64,000 bases of DNA from Verrucomicrobiota bacterium (GCA_016222805.1 JACRQG010000011.1:501191-565190), one strand, 5' to 3'; counted from the stretch's first letter, positions 25,161 to 34,726 are shown. Made by a program: numbers and translations. Notes: generated from the sequence alone by a model not told the origin.

Positions 25161-26447
25161 ATGAGCACCCAGAAACGAGTTCTTGCTGTAATCATGGGTG
25201 GTGGACGCGGGACCCGTCTCCATCCCCTGACCCTCGAGCGCTGCAAGCCCGCGGTGCCGCTCGCCGGGAAGTATCGCCTGGTCGATATTCCCATCAGCAA
25301 CTGCCTGAACAGCGACATCAACCGGATGTTCCTGCTGACCCAGTTCCAGACGCAATCGCTGCACCGGCACGTGCAAAGCACCTATCACTTTGATCCCTTC
25401 GGGGGCGGCTTTGTCGACATTCTCGCTGCGGAGCAAACCGAACGGGGTTCGGATTGGTACCAGGGTACGGCGGACGCGGTGCGGCGCAATCTCCTGCATT
25501 TCCGGAATTTTTCACACGACCTGATCCTGATTCTCTCCGGCGACCAACTGTATCGGATGGACTTCCGCAAGATCATCGCGGAACACGAAGCCAACAAGGC
25601 GGACGTGACCATCGCCTCGATTCCGGTTCCCGTGTCGAAGGTCGCGGGACTCGGCTTGATGCAGGTGCGGGACGACCACGCGATCGCCCGATTTGTGGAA
25701 AAGCCGAAGGATCCGGCGGTCATCGATAGTCTCACGCTCAGCGCCGCCCTGGAGAAGGAACTCTCGCCCTGCGCCGAGAAGCGCTGCCTGGCCTCGATGG
25801 GCATCTATGTCTTCAACCGGGCGGTTCTCGATGCGGCGCTGGACAACGCGATGACCGATTTCGGTAAGGAGGTCATCCCGAGTCTGCTGGGGCAGAAGAA
25901 GCTATTCGCCCACATTTTCGAGGGGTACTGGGAGGACATTGGCACGGTTCGGGCGTTCTTCGAGGCCAACCTCGCGCTCGCGCAGCCCCTGCCGCCGTTC
26001 AACTTTTTCGAGCCCTCGGCGCCCATCTACACCCATGCCCGGTTCCTGCCGGCGTCGAAACTCAACCGCTGTCAGATCGATCATGTGGTGATCGGGGACG
26101 GGTCCATCCTCACCGATTCGGCGCTCAAGCACTGCGTGCTCGGGGTCCGTTCCTTCATCGGGGAAGGCAGTGTCCTGGAAGATTCGATCGTGATGGGCGC
26201 CGATTTCTACGAGACCGACGCGCAGTTAGTCGCGAACCGGGGTCGAGGGCGGCCCAACCTTGGCATCGGCCGGCATTGCCGGATCACGGGCGCGATCATC
26301 GACAAGAACACCCGCATTGGTGACGGCTGCGAGTTGTCCCCGCACGGCAAGGCGGATGGGTCCTACGCCGACGGCCGGGTGATCATCCGGGACGGAGTGC
26401 TGGTGGTGCCGAAGAATGCGGTGCTGCCTTCTGGCACCAAGGTCTAA
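25161..26447 (+). CDS. glgC: Glucose-1-phosphate adenylyltransferase
   Basis: GlgC forms ADP-glucose from glucose-1-phosphate and ATP, the committed step of glycogen synthesis. The product is 428 aa from ATG 25161; a TTG six bases upstream is less likely. The nucleotidyltransferase domain has MGGGRGTRLHPLT, KPAVPLAGKYRLVDIPISNC, a QGTADAVRRNL segment, and FVEKPKDP with the sugar-phosphate-binding lysine. A left-handed beta-helix C-terminal domain begins around residue 290. The protein ends in LPSGTKV, as usual. A phosphohexomutase lies a few genes away (27.8 kb), which could supply glucose-1-phosphate. Confidence 0.95.
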   Translation: MSTQKRVLAVIMGGGRGTRLHPLTLERCKPAVPLAGKYRLVDIPISNCLNSDINRMFLLTQFQTQSLHRHVQSTYHFDPFGGGFVDILAAEQTERGSDWYQGTADAVRRNLLHFRNFSHDLILILSGDQLYRMDFRKIIAEHEANKADVTIASIPVPVSKVAGLGLMQVRDDHAIARFVEKPKDPAVIDSLTLSAALEKELSPCAEKRCLASMGIYVFNRAVLDAALDNAMTDFGKEVIPSLLGQKKLFAHIFEGYWEDIGTVRAFFEANLALAQPLPPFNFFEPSAPIYTHARFLPASKLNRCQIDHVVIGDGSILTDSALKHCVLGVRSFIGEGSVLEDSIVMGADFYETDAQLVANRGRGRPNLGIGRHCRITGAIIDKNTRIGDGCELSPHGKADGSYADGRVIIRDGVLVVPKNAVLPSGTKV

Positions 26448-26474
26448 GGTGGTTTCGCCGCGGCTGGATTTCCG

Positions 26475-26499
26475 GGGCGGGGACTAGGCCTCCCCGCCC
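26475..26499. terminator. Possible bidirectional terminator between glgC and lgt
   Basis: A 9-bp GC-rich stem (26475-26483 with 26491-26499, 7-nt loop) sits between the convergent glgC and lgt genes. It overlaps the lgt stop codon. There is no T-tract on either side, so termination is only suggested by position and strength. Confidence 0.35.
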
Positions 26500-27326
26500 G
26501 GGGTGGTGCGCGGCCCAGATTGGCGGCGGGCGCGGATGAGGAGATAGGCGCCTGCGAGGATGAGGAAAAAGGAGTAGAAGGTCCCCCGGCTGAGTCCGAA
26601 CAGGAGAGGCGCATCGGGCTCGCGGAAGTGCTCGCCCACCATGCGGAGCACGGCGTAGCCGATGAGAAACTCGCCGCTCAACTGGCCGGGCCGCAGGCTC
26701 GAGGGACTGGCCCGCCAGAAGCGCCATTGCAGGTACGCCAGAAGGACTGCGCCTTCCAGCGCGGCCTGGTAAAGCTGCGAGGGATGGCGGGGGAAGGGCC
26801 GCACCAGATGGCGATCAATTTCGTTGTGAGGGAAGATCACGGCCCACGAAACCGTCGTGATCTTTCCGACCAACTCGCCGTTGATGAAGTTGGCGATGCG
26901 GCCGAAAAAAAGGCCGGCGGGGGCCGTGGTCACGATCAGATCCGCCGCGTGCAGGAGCGAAGTCTGCTGGCGTCGCGACCACCACCATAGGGCGACCACC
27001 ACTCCGAGAAATCCTCCGTGGCTCGCCATTCCTCCTTCCCAAACGCGGAAAAGGGCGAGGGGATCGGCGCGGAAGGTATCGAGTTGGTAGAGGAAGAAGT
27101 AACCCAGTCGGCCGCCCACCAGAACCCCAAACACGAGGGCGGTCATCAGATCGGTGACGGCGTTGAACCCGAGGGGAGAGCGCCCGCGCCGATGGTACAG
27201 CACGAGAAGTCCGGCGGCCGCGAGGAAGCCAAGCAGGTACGCGATGCCGTAATAGCGAATGCCGAAGTTCTCCGAGAAGCGGATCAGGAAGGGATCGAAG
27301 TCGTGAACCCAAATGGCCAAGGGCAT
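26484..27326 (-). CDS. lgt: Prolipoprotein diacylglyceryl transferase
   Basis: Lgt transfers diacylglycerol from phosphatidylglycerol to the lipobox cysteine of prolipoproteins in the inner membrane. The product is 280 aa from ATG 27326, with about seven hydrophobic helices. The periplasmic-side IRYYGIAYLLGF segment, the HGGFLG motif in MASHGGFLGVVVAL and the Lgt signature GRIANFINGELVG with essential Arg, Asn and Glu are all visible. A last helix ends in an Arg-rich tail. Longer in-frame starts add only Arg/Gly-rich sequence without homology. Start-to-start distance to the divergent AsnC-domain gene is 164 bp. Confidence 0.95.
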   Translation of the reverse strand: MPLAIWVHDFDPFLIRFSENFGIRYYGIAYLLGFLAAAGLLVLYHRRGRSPLGFNAVTDLMTALVFGVLVGGRLGYFFLYQLDTFRADPLALFRVWEGGMASHGGFLGVVVALWWWSRRQQTSLLHAADLIVTTAPAGLFFGRIANFINGELVGKITTVSWAVIFPHNEIDRHLVRPFPRHPSQLYQAALEGAVLLAYLQWRFWRASPSSLRPGQLSGEFLIGYAVLRMVGEHFREPDAPLLFGLSRGTFYSFFLILAGAYLLIRARRQSGPRTTPGGEA

Positions 27327-27490
27327 GCCCTCAAGTCTACGCGCGGCCCGGGCGAGGCGATTCGAAAAGCACGCCCGGCCGGGTCGGCCCAACCGGGGAC
27401 GGAAGCTGCGCTCTGGCCCTGATTCACCCCGACGCGCCGCTTGCGTCCGCCGCTCGGGTCGGCCAAGACTGGCGTGAACCGCTCCCGAGC

Positions 27491-27763
27491 ATGCCTACTG
27501 CCATCGTCCTCCTGAAGATTGATCATAAGCGCGTCACCGGTACGGCGGAAAAAATCCTGGAAATCCAGGCGGTCACGGACGTCTATTCGGTGTCGGGGCG
27601 CCACGATCTCCTCGTGATCATCAAGTGCCAGTCGATCGACATGATCGAGACGGTCATCACCGACGAACTGCTCAAGGTCGACGGCATCGTCGGCAGCGAG
27701 ACGATGTTCGCCTTTCGGAGTCTGGAAAAGCGGGAAGGCGGCCGGGCGGTCGACGTGGACTGA
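27491..27763 (+). CDS. Stand-alone Lrp/AsnC effector-binding (RAM) domain protein
   Basis: A 90-aa protein consisting only of the alpha-beta sandwich ligand-binding domain of Lrp/AsnC regulators. The pattern AIVLLKIDH...AEKILEIQAVTDVYSVSGRHDLLVIIKC is typical of the RAM domain, with the effector-loop glycine in VSGRHD. The N-terminal helix-turn-helix is absent, and no truncated HTH is visible upstream. Such single-domain proteins form oligomeric rings and may bind amino acids, but they cannot bind DNA alone. They may modulate full-length Lrp proteins. It lies upstream of the sugar operon with an 83-bp gap; whether the two are co-transcribed is unclear. Confidence 0.85.
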   Translation: MPTAIVLLKIDHKRVTGTAEKILEIQAVTDVYSVSGRHDLLVIIKCQSIDMIETVITDELLKVDGIVGSETMFAFRSLEKREGGRAVDVD

Positions 27764-27846
27764 TTGGCGGCCGATCCGTCGACGGCGGAAAACGGATTGG
27801 CAAGTGCGCCGATCTGGGTGTCATGGCTGGCTCCCACACTTGAACC

Positions 27847-29796
27847 ATGAGCATGTCTGAACGCATCGCCGCCGCCGTCCAGGCGGGGCAACTCCTGCCG
27901 ACCGCCGGGGAAAACCTCACCGCCTTTCTGTCCGCCCGCCTGCCGGCCTGGGCCGAGGAGAGCATCGCCGAGCTGGTGTCCCGCGAGGCCTGGTCGGAGT
28001 TGAATGATCGGTTCTATCGATTCCTGGAGTTCGGCACCGGTGGCATGCGCGGGCGCACGATCGGTGTGGTGTCCACGGTGGCGGAGGCCGGAGGCGATGC
28101 GGCGACCGGTTCACCGGCGCACGCGGCGATTGGGAGCAATGTCCTGAACGACTTTACCCTGATCCGGGCGGTGATCGGGCTTCACCGTTATACCGCGCGG
28201 TACCTGGCCGGCCGCGGCGATCCGGCGCGCCCGCGGTTGGTGATCGCGCATGACGTGCGGCATTTCTCGCGGCACTTTTCCGATTTGGCGGCCTCGACGT
28301 GGACGCAGTTGTGCGGAGAGGCGTTCGTGTTCGATGGTCCGAGGCCCACACCGCAACTGAGCTTCTCCGTGCGCTGGCTCAAGGCCCACACCGGTGTGGT
28401 CATCACGGCCAGCCACAACCCTCCCCACGACAACGGATTCAAGGCGTATTTTGACGATGGCGGGCAGGTCGTGCCGCCGCATGACCAGGGCATCGTGGCC
28501 GAGGTGAACGCGGTGCCGCTGGCCGAACTCGGGCGTTTTCTTACTCCCAGGCTCGAGGGAGTGACCACTCTGGGGCGGGAGGCAGACGACGCCTATCTCG
28601 CGGTGGCGTCCAAGGCGGCGCTCGATGCGGGGGTGTTCCGCCAGGCGAAGCTGAAGGTGGTCTTTACGAACATCCATGGCACCGGGGCGGTGCACTCCCT
28701 GCCGCTGCTGCTGCACGCCGGCTGCGATGTCCGGCCGGTTCCGGAACAGTTGGAGGGAGATCCCCGCTTCCCGACGGTGAAGTCGCCGAACCCGGAGAAC
28801 GCCGCCGCCCTGGCCCGGGCCGTGGCGCTGGCCGAAAGCACCGGTGCGGACGTGGTGCTGGCGACGGATCCCGACGCCGACCGGATGGGGTGCGCGGTGC
28901 GGAACCGGGCCGGGCAGATGGAGCTGCTCACCGGCAACCAAATTGGATCGCTGCTGGCGGAATACCGCCTGACGAAGTACAAGGAACTCGGCTGGATTCC
29001 GCGCGCGGGCTCGCCGCGGGCGGCGATCATCAAGACGTTCGTCACGACCCAACTGCAGGACGCCATCGGCCGCGGCCACGGCGTGAAAGTGATCAACACG
29101 CTTACCGGCTTCAAGTGGATCGCGGCCAAGATGCGCGGCTACGAGGAGCAGCTGCGGGCGGCGATGCCCGCCGGTTTCGATTACGACGGGACTCCCTTCG
29201 AGGAGCGGGCCCGACTGCTGCAACAACACAGCACCTTCTATCTCTTCGGCACCGAGGAAAGCTACGGCTATCTGCCCAACGACTATCTGCGCGACAAGGA
29301 CGGCAACTCCGCCTGCCTCATGTTCGCGGAACTCTGCGCCTGGGTGAAGGGACGCGGGCTGACCGTGCCCGAATACCTGGACGAAGTGTACCTCAAGTAC
29401 GGGTTCTACCTCGAGGGCGTGATCAACATCTACTACGAGGGGGCAAGCGGCAGCGCCAAGATCAAGCGGATCCTCGACACGTATCGTTCGAGTCCGCCGA
29501 AGGCGTTTGGGGACGTCGCCGTGGCCAGGTTCCAGGATTTTGGACGCGAGGAGGTTTTCGATGCCGATGGCGAACGCATCCCGCGGCAGGACCTCTACAT
29601 CGTCACGCTGGCCAACGGGTATTCCTTCGCGGCCCGGGGTAGCGGGACCGAACCGAAGATGAAGTTTTACCTGTTCGCCAACGAGCGGGTGGGCTCGGCG
29701 GCGGACCTGCCCGCAGTCAAGGCCCGCGTCCGTGCGACCCTCGATCGCCTGAACCAGCTGATCGAAGCCGACGCCAAGGCGCGGGCCGAGGGATGA
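27847..29796 (+). CDS. Phosphoglucomutase/phosphomannomutase family protein
   Basis: A 649-aa alpha-D-phosphohexomutase of the long PGM2-like branch. The N-terminal segment EFGTGGMRGRTIG is the phosphate-loop region. The active-site serine lies in VITASHNPPHDNG (Ser189). The metal-binding loop is DPDADRMG (~residue 341), sugar-binding FGTEESYGY is at ~475-485, and the C-terminal RGSGTEPKMKFYL phosphate-binding loop is complete. It should interconvert hexose or pentose 1- and 6/5-phosphates; the substrate in this branch varies. It is the first gene of a six-gene sugar cluster, and its TGA overlaps the ATG of the DUF4838 gene (29793-29796). Confidence 0.92.
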   Translation: MSMSERIAAAVQAGQLLPTAGENLTAFLSARLPAWAEESIAELVSREAWSELNDRFYRFLEFGTGGMRGRTIGVVSTVAEAGGDAATGSPAHAAIGSNVLNDFTLIRAVIGLHRYTARYLAGRGDPARPRLVIAHDVRHFSRHFSDLAASTWTQLCGEAFVFDGPRPTPQLSFSVRWLKAHTGVVITASHNPPHDNGFKAYFDDGGQVVPPHDQGIVAEVNAVPLAELGRFLTPRLEGVTTLGREADDAYLAVASKAALDAGVFRQAKLKVVFTNIHGTGAVHSLPLLLHAGCDVRPVPEQLEGDPRFPTVKSPNPENAAALARAVALAESTGADVVLATDPDADRMGCAVRNRAGQMELLTGNQIGSLLAEYRLTKYKELGWIPRAGSPRAAIIKTFVTTQLQDAIGRGHGVKVINTLTGFKWIAAKMRGYEEQLRAAMPAGFDYDGTPFEERARLLQQHSTFYLFGTEESYGYLPNDYLRDKDGNSACLMFAELCAWVKGRGLTVPEYLDEVYLKYGFYLEGVINIYYEGASGSAKIKRILDTYRSSPPKAFGDVAVARFQDFGREEVFDADGERIPRQDLYIVTLANGYSFAARGSGTEPKMKFYLFANERVGSAADLPAVKARVRATLDRLNQLIEADAKARAEG

Positions 29797-32276
29797 ACGA
29801 TCCTGGCCGTCCCGCGAACCACCGGTTGCTGGCGTGGGGGCTGACCCTCGCGTGTGCTTTGGCGGTCAGCATCCCGGTGGCGCGGAAGGACGCCTCCCTG
29901 GCCGTTGCTGAGGCCATAGTCTATGCGGTTGAGCAGCGGGGAATCCCGATCGTCGTGCCCGCCGACGCCACCGAAGGTGAACAACGAGCGGCCGCCACGC
30001 TGGGGCGGATGCTGGCTCGGGCTGCCGGGCGCGGAGAACAGGACTTCCCGATCCTTGTCGAACGAGGGGCGCGCCCGTGGCGGGCAATCTGGATCGGGGA
30101 GACCCGCCGGGGACGGGCCCATCGGAAGACGCGAGACAAGCCGCCCTTCGATTCCAGCGTGGCCTGGGTATCGCAGTCCGGTTCGCTCTTCCTGTTTGGG
30201 GAACATCGCGGGGCAGGGGAAGCGGCGGTAAGCTGGTTTCTGGAGGAGCAGCTCGGGGCGCAGTGGTTCATGCCGGGGCCATTGGGCGAGCACGTCCAGT
30301 CGCGTGCGCAGTTGGCCATCGAGCGAGGTCGGAAGGAGTATCGACCGGGTTTCCTGGACCGTTCGCTCGGGCTGAGCGGTGACGCCGAGTCGGCCGCATG
30401 GTACGGGCGGAACCGACTGGGTGCGCGCCTCGAACACGGGCACGCTCTCAACGAGATTTTTCAGCCCGAGGATTTCCGCCGCATTCCGGCGATGGCGCCG
30501 CTGCGCAACGGGCAACGGTACATTCCGGCGCCCAAGACCTACAATTGGCAACCCGATCTGCTGCAGCCGGAGACGATCCGACACGCGGTGGAGGCGGCAA
30601 ATCGTGCGTTCGATCAGGACCCCGGCCGACTCTCGTTTTCGCTGAGCGTAAACGACTCGGAACGGTACGACGAATCGCCAGCCACGATGAATGCCGTCAG
30701 TCCGCCGCGCTATTTCCGGCATCGCCCCGATTACTCGAACCTCGTCTTTGGGTTCACCAACGCCGTGGCCCGGGAAGTCGCGCGGCGGCATCCGGACCGC
30801 TGGTTGCCGGCCTATGCCTACTATTGGTGCGAGAACTCCCCGTCGTCTGCCGTGGAGCCGAATGTCGTGCCCTTCCTCACCGCCGACCGCAGCCAGTGGT
30901 CGCATCCGGAGTTTGCGGCGGAGGATCGTGCGTTGGTGGAGCGCTGGTGCCGATCCGGCGCCCGCATCGTGGGCGCTTACGACTATTTCTACGGGGCGCC
31001 GCATTTCGCTCCGCGACCGACCCTCTACGCCGTGAGGGAATCAATTCCCTTTCTGCACCGGGCCGGTGTTCGAGCCTACTACGCTGAGACCTATTCCAAC
31101 TGGGCTCTGGATGGGCCAAAGGCCTGGCTGGCGGCGCAACTCCTGTGGGACCCGCAGCGTTCACCGGAGGCTCTCTTGGATCTCTATTTTCGGGAGTTCT
31201 GGCGGGAGGCAGCGGAGCCGATGCGGGAGTTCTTTGCCGTGGCCGAGCGGACCTGGAAGGAGCAGCCCGGCCCGCCGCTCTGGCTGCGTTTCTACCAAGA
31301 CGAGAACCAGTCGTGGATCTATCCCTCTTCCCGACGGGAGGAACTGCGGACGTGCGTCCGCGAGGCGGCGCGCCGGGCCACGGATGAACGAGTGCGGGCG
31401 CGGGTCGCCCTGGTCGAGGCCGGATTCTCCGTGACGGAAGCGTTCTGGTCATTCGCCGCCGCGCGCGAGGAGGCAAGCCGGGCCGCCGAAGGAACGGGCG
31501 ACCCCGCGGAAGTCCTTTCGGCCTGGCGGCGTTACCGATTGGCGCGGGACGAGTTCACGGGTCGGTTCGCCGAAGTGAGACGGAGTCACCCCCTGGCCCT
31601 GGCGGACCAGAAGCTGGAGATTTACTTGCGAAACCAGCCGGATAGCCGCCTGGCGCGGGCTTTGGTGCGGACCCCCAACGGTCGTGAGCTGCTGCAACGG
31701 GACGGATACCTTTCGTGGGGCTCCCTCGGTGCGACCGCCCGGGAAGTGGCGGCGGTGCTTGAGAACGGAAGGGAGAGGCTGGTGGATCCAGAGTGGAAGG
31801 AGTTGCAGCCTCGGGTGCAGAAAGACTGGTCCGTTCGTGATTGGACGGCACCGGGCGCGGTGTGGATGGGATCCGGGGAGATCTGGGAAGGGCGGAAGCT
31901 GGAATGGTCGATCCGGGAGGGAGGCGGGCGCCGGTTGCGGATGAGCGGCTGCCGCACCGAGGGGATCGGGCAGTGGGTCGCGGCGAATCCTGGGGATCTC
32001 TTTGTGGCGACCGCCAAGGTTCGCGCCCGAACGAGCCCCGGGACGGCGACGTTCCTGATTCTCTCGTTTCTCGACGAGTCCGGAAAGCATACGAATCTGG
32101 GGATGGTCGATCGGCTGCCACCCGGGCGCGAAGTGCAGGAGACGTCGTTGTGCGTGATCGCGCGGGCGCCGCCCGGAGCGCGGCATGCCGGGGTGGCGGT
32201 GCGGGCCTTGAACCAAATCAACGACGACTTTGCCGAGTTCGAGCAGGTCTCGTTGCGGCGCCTCGACTCGCGCTGA
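29793..32276 (+). CDS. DUF4838-type secreted protein, putative glycoside-active enzyme
   Basis: An 827-aa protein with an N-terminal hydrophobic segment (LLAWGLTLACALAVSIPVA) that could be a signal peptide or anchor. The layout resembles DUF4838 proteins common in Verrucomicrobia and Planctomycetes. There is an N-terminal alpha/beta domain (~50-165) like that of alpha-glucuronidases, then a TIM-barrel-like part with SLSVNDSERYDESPA, YAYYWCENSP, RIVGAYDYFYGAPHFAPR and AYYAETYSNWALDGPKAWLAA. A C-terminal beta-rich region (~650-827) looks like a carbohydrate-binding module. No activity is established for this family as far as I know. Translational coupling to the phosphohexomutase suggests a role in glycan use. 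Confidence 0.8.
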   Translation: MNDPGRPANHRLLAWGLTLACALAVSIPVARKDASLAVAEAIVYAVEQRGIPIVVPADATEGEQRAAATLGRMLARAAGRGEQDFPILVERGARPWRAIWIGETRRGRAHRKTRDKPPFDSSVAWVSQSGSLFLFGEHRGAGEAAVSWFLEEQLGAQWFMPGPLGEHVQSRAQLAIERGRKEYRPGFLDRSLGLSGDAESAAWYGRNRLGARLEHGHALNEIFQPEDFRRIPAMAPLRNGQRYIPAPKTYNWQPDLLQPETIRHAVEAANRAFDQDPGRLSFSLSVNDSERYDESPATMNAVSPPRYFRHRPDYSNLVFGFTNAVAREVARRHPDRWLPAYAYYWCENSPSSAVEPNVVPFLTADRSQWSHPEFAAEDRALVERWCRSGARIVGAYDYFYGAPHFAPRPTLYAVRESIPFLHRAGVRAYYAETYSNWALDGPKAWLAAQLLWDPQRSPEALLDLYFREFWREAAEPMREFFAVAERTWKEQPGPPLWLRFYQDENQSWIYPSSRREELRTCVREAARRATDERVRARVALVEAGFSVTEAFWSFAAAREEASRAAEGTGDPAEVLSAWRRYRLARDEFTGRFAEVRRSHPLALADQKLEIYLRNQPDSRLARALVRTPNGRELLQRDGYLSWGSLGATAREVAAVLENGRERLVDPEWKELQPRVQKDWSVRDWTAPGAVWMGSGEIWEGRKLEWSIREGGGRRLRMSGCRTEGIGQWVAANPGDLFVATAKVRARTSPGTATFLILSFLDESGKHTNLGMVDRLPPGREVQETSLCVIARAPPGARHAGVAVRALNQINDDFAEFEQVSLRRLDSR

Positions 32277-32331
32277 CGCGAGAAACGGCGTTGCGAAACC
32301 CCGCCTGACTCGGCAGGCACTGAGGTCGACC

Positions 32332-33156
32332 ATGAAATCCGCCGTCACGCTGACATTGGTCCCGGAAACCCGCCAGGGCCCGTTCGTGTTCTCGTCCGGC
32401 CTCGCGGATGGTTTTTCCGCCGCGGCGAAGCTGGGCTTTGGCGGCGTGGAGATCTTCCCGGCGTCGGCAGCGGAAACGGAGGCAGGTGCGATCGAGGAAC
32501 TGGTGGCGACCCATGGCGTGCGCGTGGCGGCGTTTGGGACCGGTGCCGGCTGGGTGCGGCACCGGCTGCGACTGACGGATCCGGATCCGATCGGGCGGCG
32601 AAGGGCGATCGATTTTGCAGCGCAGATCGTGGCCCTGGCGGGGCGGTTCGGTGCGCCGGCCATCATCGGTTCGATGCAGGGGCGCGTGGAGGAGGGAGTG
32701 GAACGGGAGCGGGCCCTCGAGTGGCTGGCCGAAGGCCTGGACGAGTTGGCGACCCGGGCGGAATTGCACGGGGTGCCGTTGCTGTACGAGTTCCTGAACC
32801 GTTACGAAACCAACCTCTGCAACACCACGGCGGACGCCTTGGCGCTGTGCCAGAGATTGCGCTCGGACAACGTGCGCCTCCTGTGCGACCTGTTTCACAT
32901 GAACATCGAGGAGCCGGACATCGCCGCGGCGTTGCGGGCGGCGGGTTCCCGTCTCGGGCACGTGCACTTTGCGGACTCCAACCGTCGGGCAGCCGGGCTG
33001 GGGCACACCGATTTTGCCCCGGTGGTGACGGCTTTGCGCGACCTTCGCTATTCCGGCTACCTGTCCGCCGAAGTTCTGGCCTGGCCGGACCCCGAGACGG
33101 CGGCCCGGCAGACCATGGCATCATTTCGACGGCTGACCGCGCCCGGCGCCGGTTGA
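32332..33156 (+). CDS. Hydroxypyruvate isomerase-like TIM-barrel sugar isomerase
   Basis: 274 aa from ATG 32332. It belongs to the xylose-isomerase-like TIM-barrel superfamily and resembles Hyi/OtnI hydroxypyruvate or 2-oxo-tetronate isomerases. Metal and active-site motifs are visible in order: a Glu in LLYEFLNRYE, CDLFHMNIEEPD, HVHFADSNRRA, LGHTDF, and a Glu in GYLSAEVL. It probably isomerises a short or deoxy sugar acid or ketose. The upstream in-frame extension (32230-32331) has no similarity and overlaps the DUF4838 gene. It is followed after 6 bp by an RbsD/FucU protein, supporting a sugar catabolic operon. Confidence 0.85.
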   Translation: MKSAVTLTLVPETRQGPFVFSSGLADGFSAAAKLGFGGVEIFPASAAETEAGAIEELVATHGVRVAAFGTGAGWVRHRLRLTDPDPIGRRRAIDFAAQIVALAGRFGAPAIIGSMQGRVEEGVERERALEWLAEGLDELATRAELHGVPLLYEFLNRYETNLCNTTADALALCQRLRSDNVRLLCDLFHMNIEEPDIAAALRAAGSRLGHVHFADSNRRAAGLGHTDFAPVVTALRDLRYSGYLSAEVLAWPDPETAARQTMASFRRLTAPGAG

Positions 33157-33162
33157 CTTCCC

Positions 33163-33609
33163 ATGCTCAAGCACACGCTCCTTCATCCTGAGATTTCGGC
33201 GGTCCTGGCTCGCGCCGGACACCACGCGAAGATCCTCGTGGCAGACGGGAATTATCCCGCCTCGACCAAGAAGGGCCCCCACGCGACGGTGATCAGCCTC
33301 AACCTTTCACCGGGGGTGGTCACCGTGGCCCAGGTGTTGCGCGCTTTGTTGAGCGCGGTCCCGGTCGATGAGATCAACACCATGGGAATCCCGCCGGACG
33401 ATCCTTATGCCGCCGCCGGGGAGCCGCCGGCATGGAGCGAGTTCCGCGCGCTGGCGGCCGCCGCGGGCATTGCGGCGCCGGTGACCCCGATCTCCAAATG
33501 GGATTTCTACCGGGCGGTCGAATCCCCGGACCATGTCCTGACCGTCCAGACGGCGGATCAGGCACTGTGGGCCAACGTCCTGCTGACGATGGGGTGCCGC
33601 ACCCAATGA
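33163..33609 (+). CDS. RbsD/FucU family sugar mutarotase
   Basis: A 148-aa protein of the RbsD/FucU family, which speeds anomer or pyranose-furanose conversion of ribose, fucose and related sugars. It has the expected N-terminal catalytic histidine in ARAGHHAKILVADGNYP (His20) and the acidic Asp28. The C-terminal segment VQTADQALWANVLLTMGC resembles the FucU-type tail (TGE/ADxxxYxN). The FucU side of the family fits better than RbsD. It lies between the isomerase and the dehydrogenase, which suggests a deoxyhexose such as fucose or rhamnose as the pathway sugar, but this is inference. Confidence 0.88.
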   Translation: MLKHTLLHPEISAVLARAGHHAKILVADGNYPASTKKGPHATVISLNLSPGVVTVAQVLRALLSAVPVDEINTMGIPPDDPYAAAGEPPAWSEFRALAAAAGIAAPVTPISKWDFYRAVESPDHVLTVQTADQALWANVLLTMGCRTQ

Positions 33610-33682
33610 AGGCGGCAAACAAGAAGCCCTCGTCGGGCCCGGTGGAACCGGAGGCGACCCGGGGCCGCCTTCCTTTGGAATC

Positions 33683-34726
33683 ATGAGAGCCATCCAATTA
33701 GCCAGTCCGCGCACGTTCGTGCCCGTCGAGATTCCGGAGCCCGGTGCGCCGGGCCCCGGCCAGGCCCTGCTTCGGGTGCACCGGGTGGGCATCTGTGGCA
33801 CGGACATAGGCGGCTACCTGGGAAAGATGCCGTTCTTTGGCTATCCGCGGATTCCCGGCCATGAACTCGGGGTCGAGGTTTTGGCCGTGGGGCCGGAGGT
33901 GACCAACGTCCGACCGGGGGATCGGTGTTCGGTCGAGCCGTATCTGAATTGTGGTCACTGCTACACCTGCCGGCGGGGTCACACGAACTGCTGCGAGTCC
34001 AACCAGACGCTCGGGGTCATGTGCGACGGCGGCCTGTGCGAGCGCATCGTGCTGCCGGCGCGGAAGCTGCATGCCTCCGCGCGATTGAACTACGATCAGC
34101 TCGCACTCGTGGAGACGCTGGCGATCGGCTGCCATGCCGTGAATCGGGGCGAGCCGAAGCCGGGCGAGCATGTGCTCGTCATCGGGGCGGGCCCCATCGG
34201 ATTGAGCGCCATCGAGTTTGCCCGCCTCTCGGGGGCCAAGACGATCGTGATGGACATGGTGGCCAGCCGGCTTGCGTTCGTGCGCGAAAAGATGGGTGTG
34301 CCGGACACGATTCTAGTCAACGGCAGCGGGGAGGAACTCGCGCAACTGACCGCGCTGACGGCGGGACAGCTGGCCGATGTGGTGATTGATGCGACCGGCA
34401 GCCATCGCTCGATGAGCCAGGCTCTGGGCTACTGCGCGTTCAAGGGTCGGCTGATCTATGTCGGCATCACGCAGGCCGAGCTGGCCTTTCCCCACGCCCC
34501 GGCCTTGCATCGCCGTGAGTTGGACATCCGCGCCAGCCGGAATGCCCTGCCGGGGGACTTCCGCCGGATCATCCAGTTGATCGAGGAGGGCAGAATCGAC
34601 ACCGGGCGGTGGATCACCCACCGGGCGGATTTCGGGACGATGATCGAGACCTTCCCTGGCTGGGCGCAGCCGGAAACCGGGGTGATCAAGGCGATGGTGT
34701 CGGTCACCGGGGTGACGGAGCGATGA
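33683..34726 (+). CDS. Zinc-dependent alcohol/polyol dehydrogenase (MDR superfamily)
   Basis: A 347-aa medium-chain dehydrogenase. The catalytic zinc ligands are Cys38 in VGICGTDIGG and GHE in RIPGHELG. The structural zinc site has four cysteines in NCGHCYTCRRGHTNCC. The Rossmann motif is VIGAGPIGLSAIEFA. The family includes sorbitol, L-threonine, galactitol and L-fucose/L-galactose dehydrogenases; the substrate here is unknown, but the flanking RbsD/FucU and isomerase genes favour a sugar or sugar-alcohol. A 73-bp gap separates it from the mutarotase. Its TGA overlaps the next ATG (34723-34726). Confidence 0.9.
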   Translation: MRAIQLASPRTFVPVEIPEPGAPGPGQALLRVHRVGICGTDIGGYLGKMPFFGYPRIPGHELGVEVLAVGPEVTNVRPGDRCSVEPYLNCGHCYTCRRGHTNCCESNQTLGVMCDGGLCERIVLPARKLHASARLNYDQLALVETLAIGCHAVNRGEPKPGEHVLVIGAGPIGLSAIEFARLSGAKTIVMDMVASRLAFVREKMGVPDTILVNGSGEELAQLTALTAGQLADVVIDATGSHRSMSQALGYCAFKGRLIYVGITQAELAFPHAPALHRRELDIRASRNALPGDFRRIIQLIEEGRIDTGRWITHRADFGTMIETFPGWAQPETGVIKAMVSVTGVTER

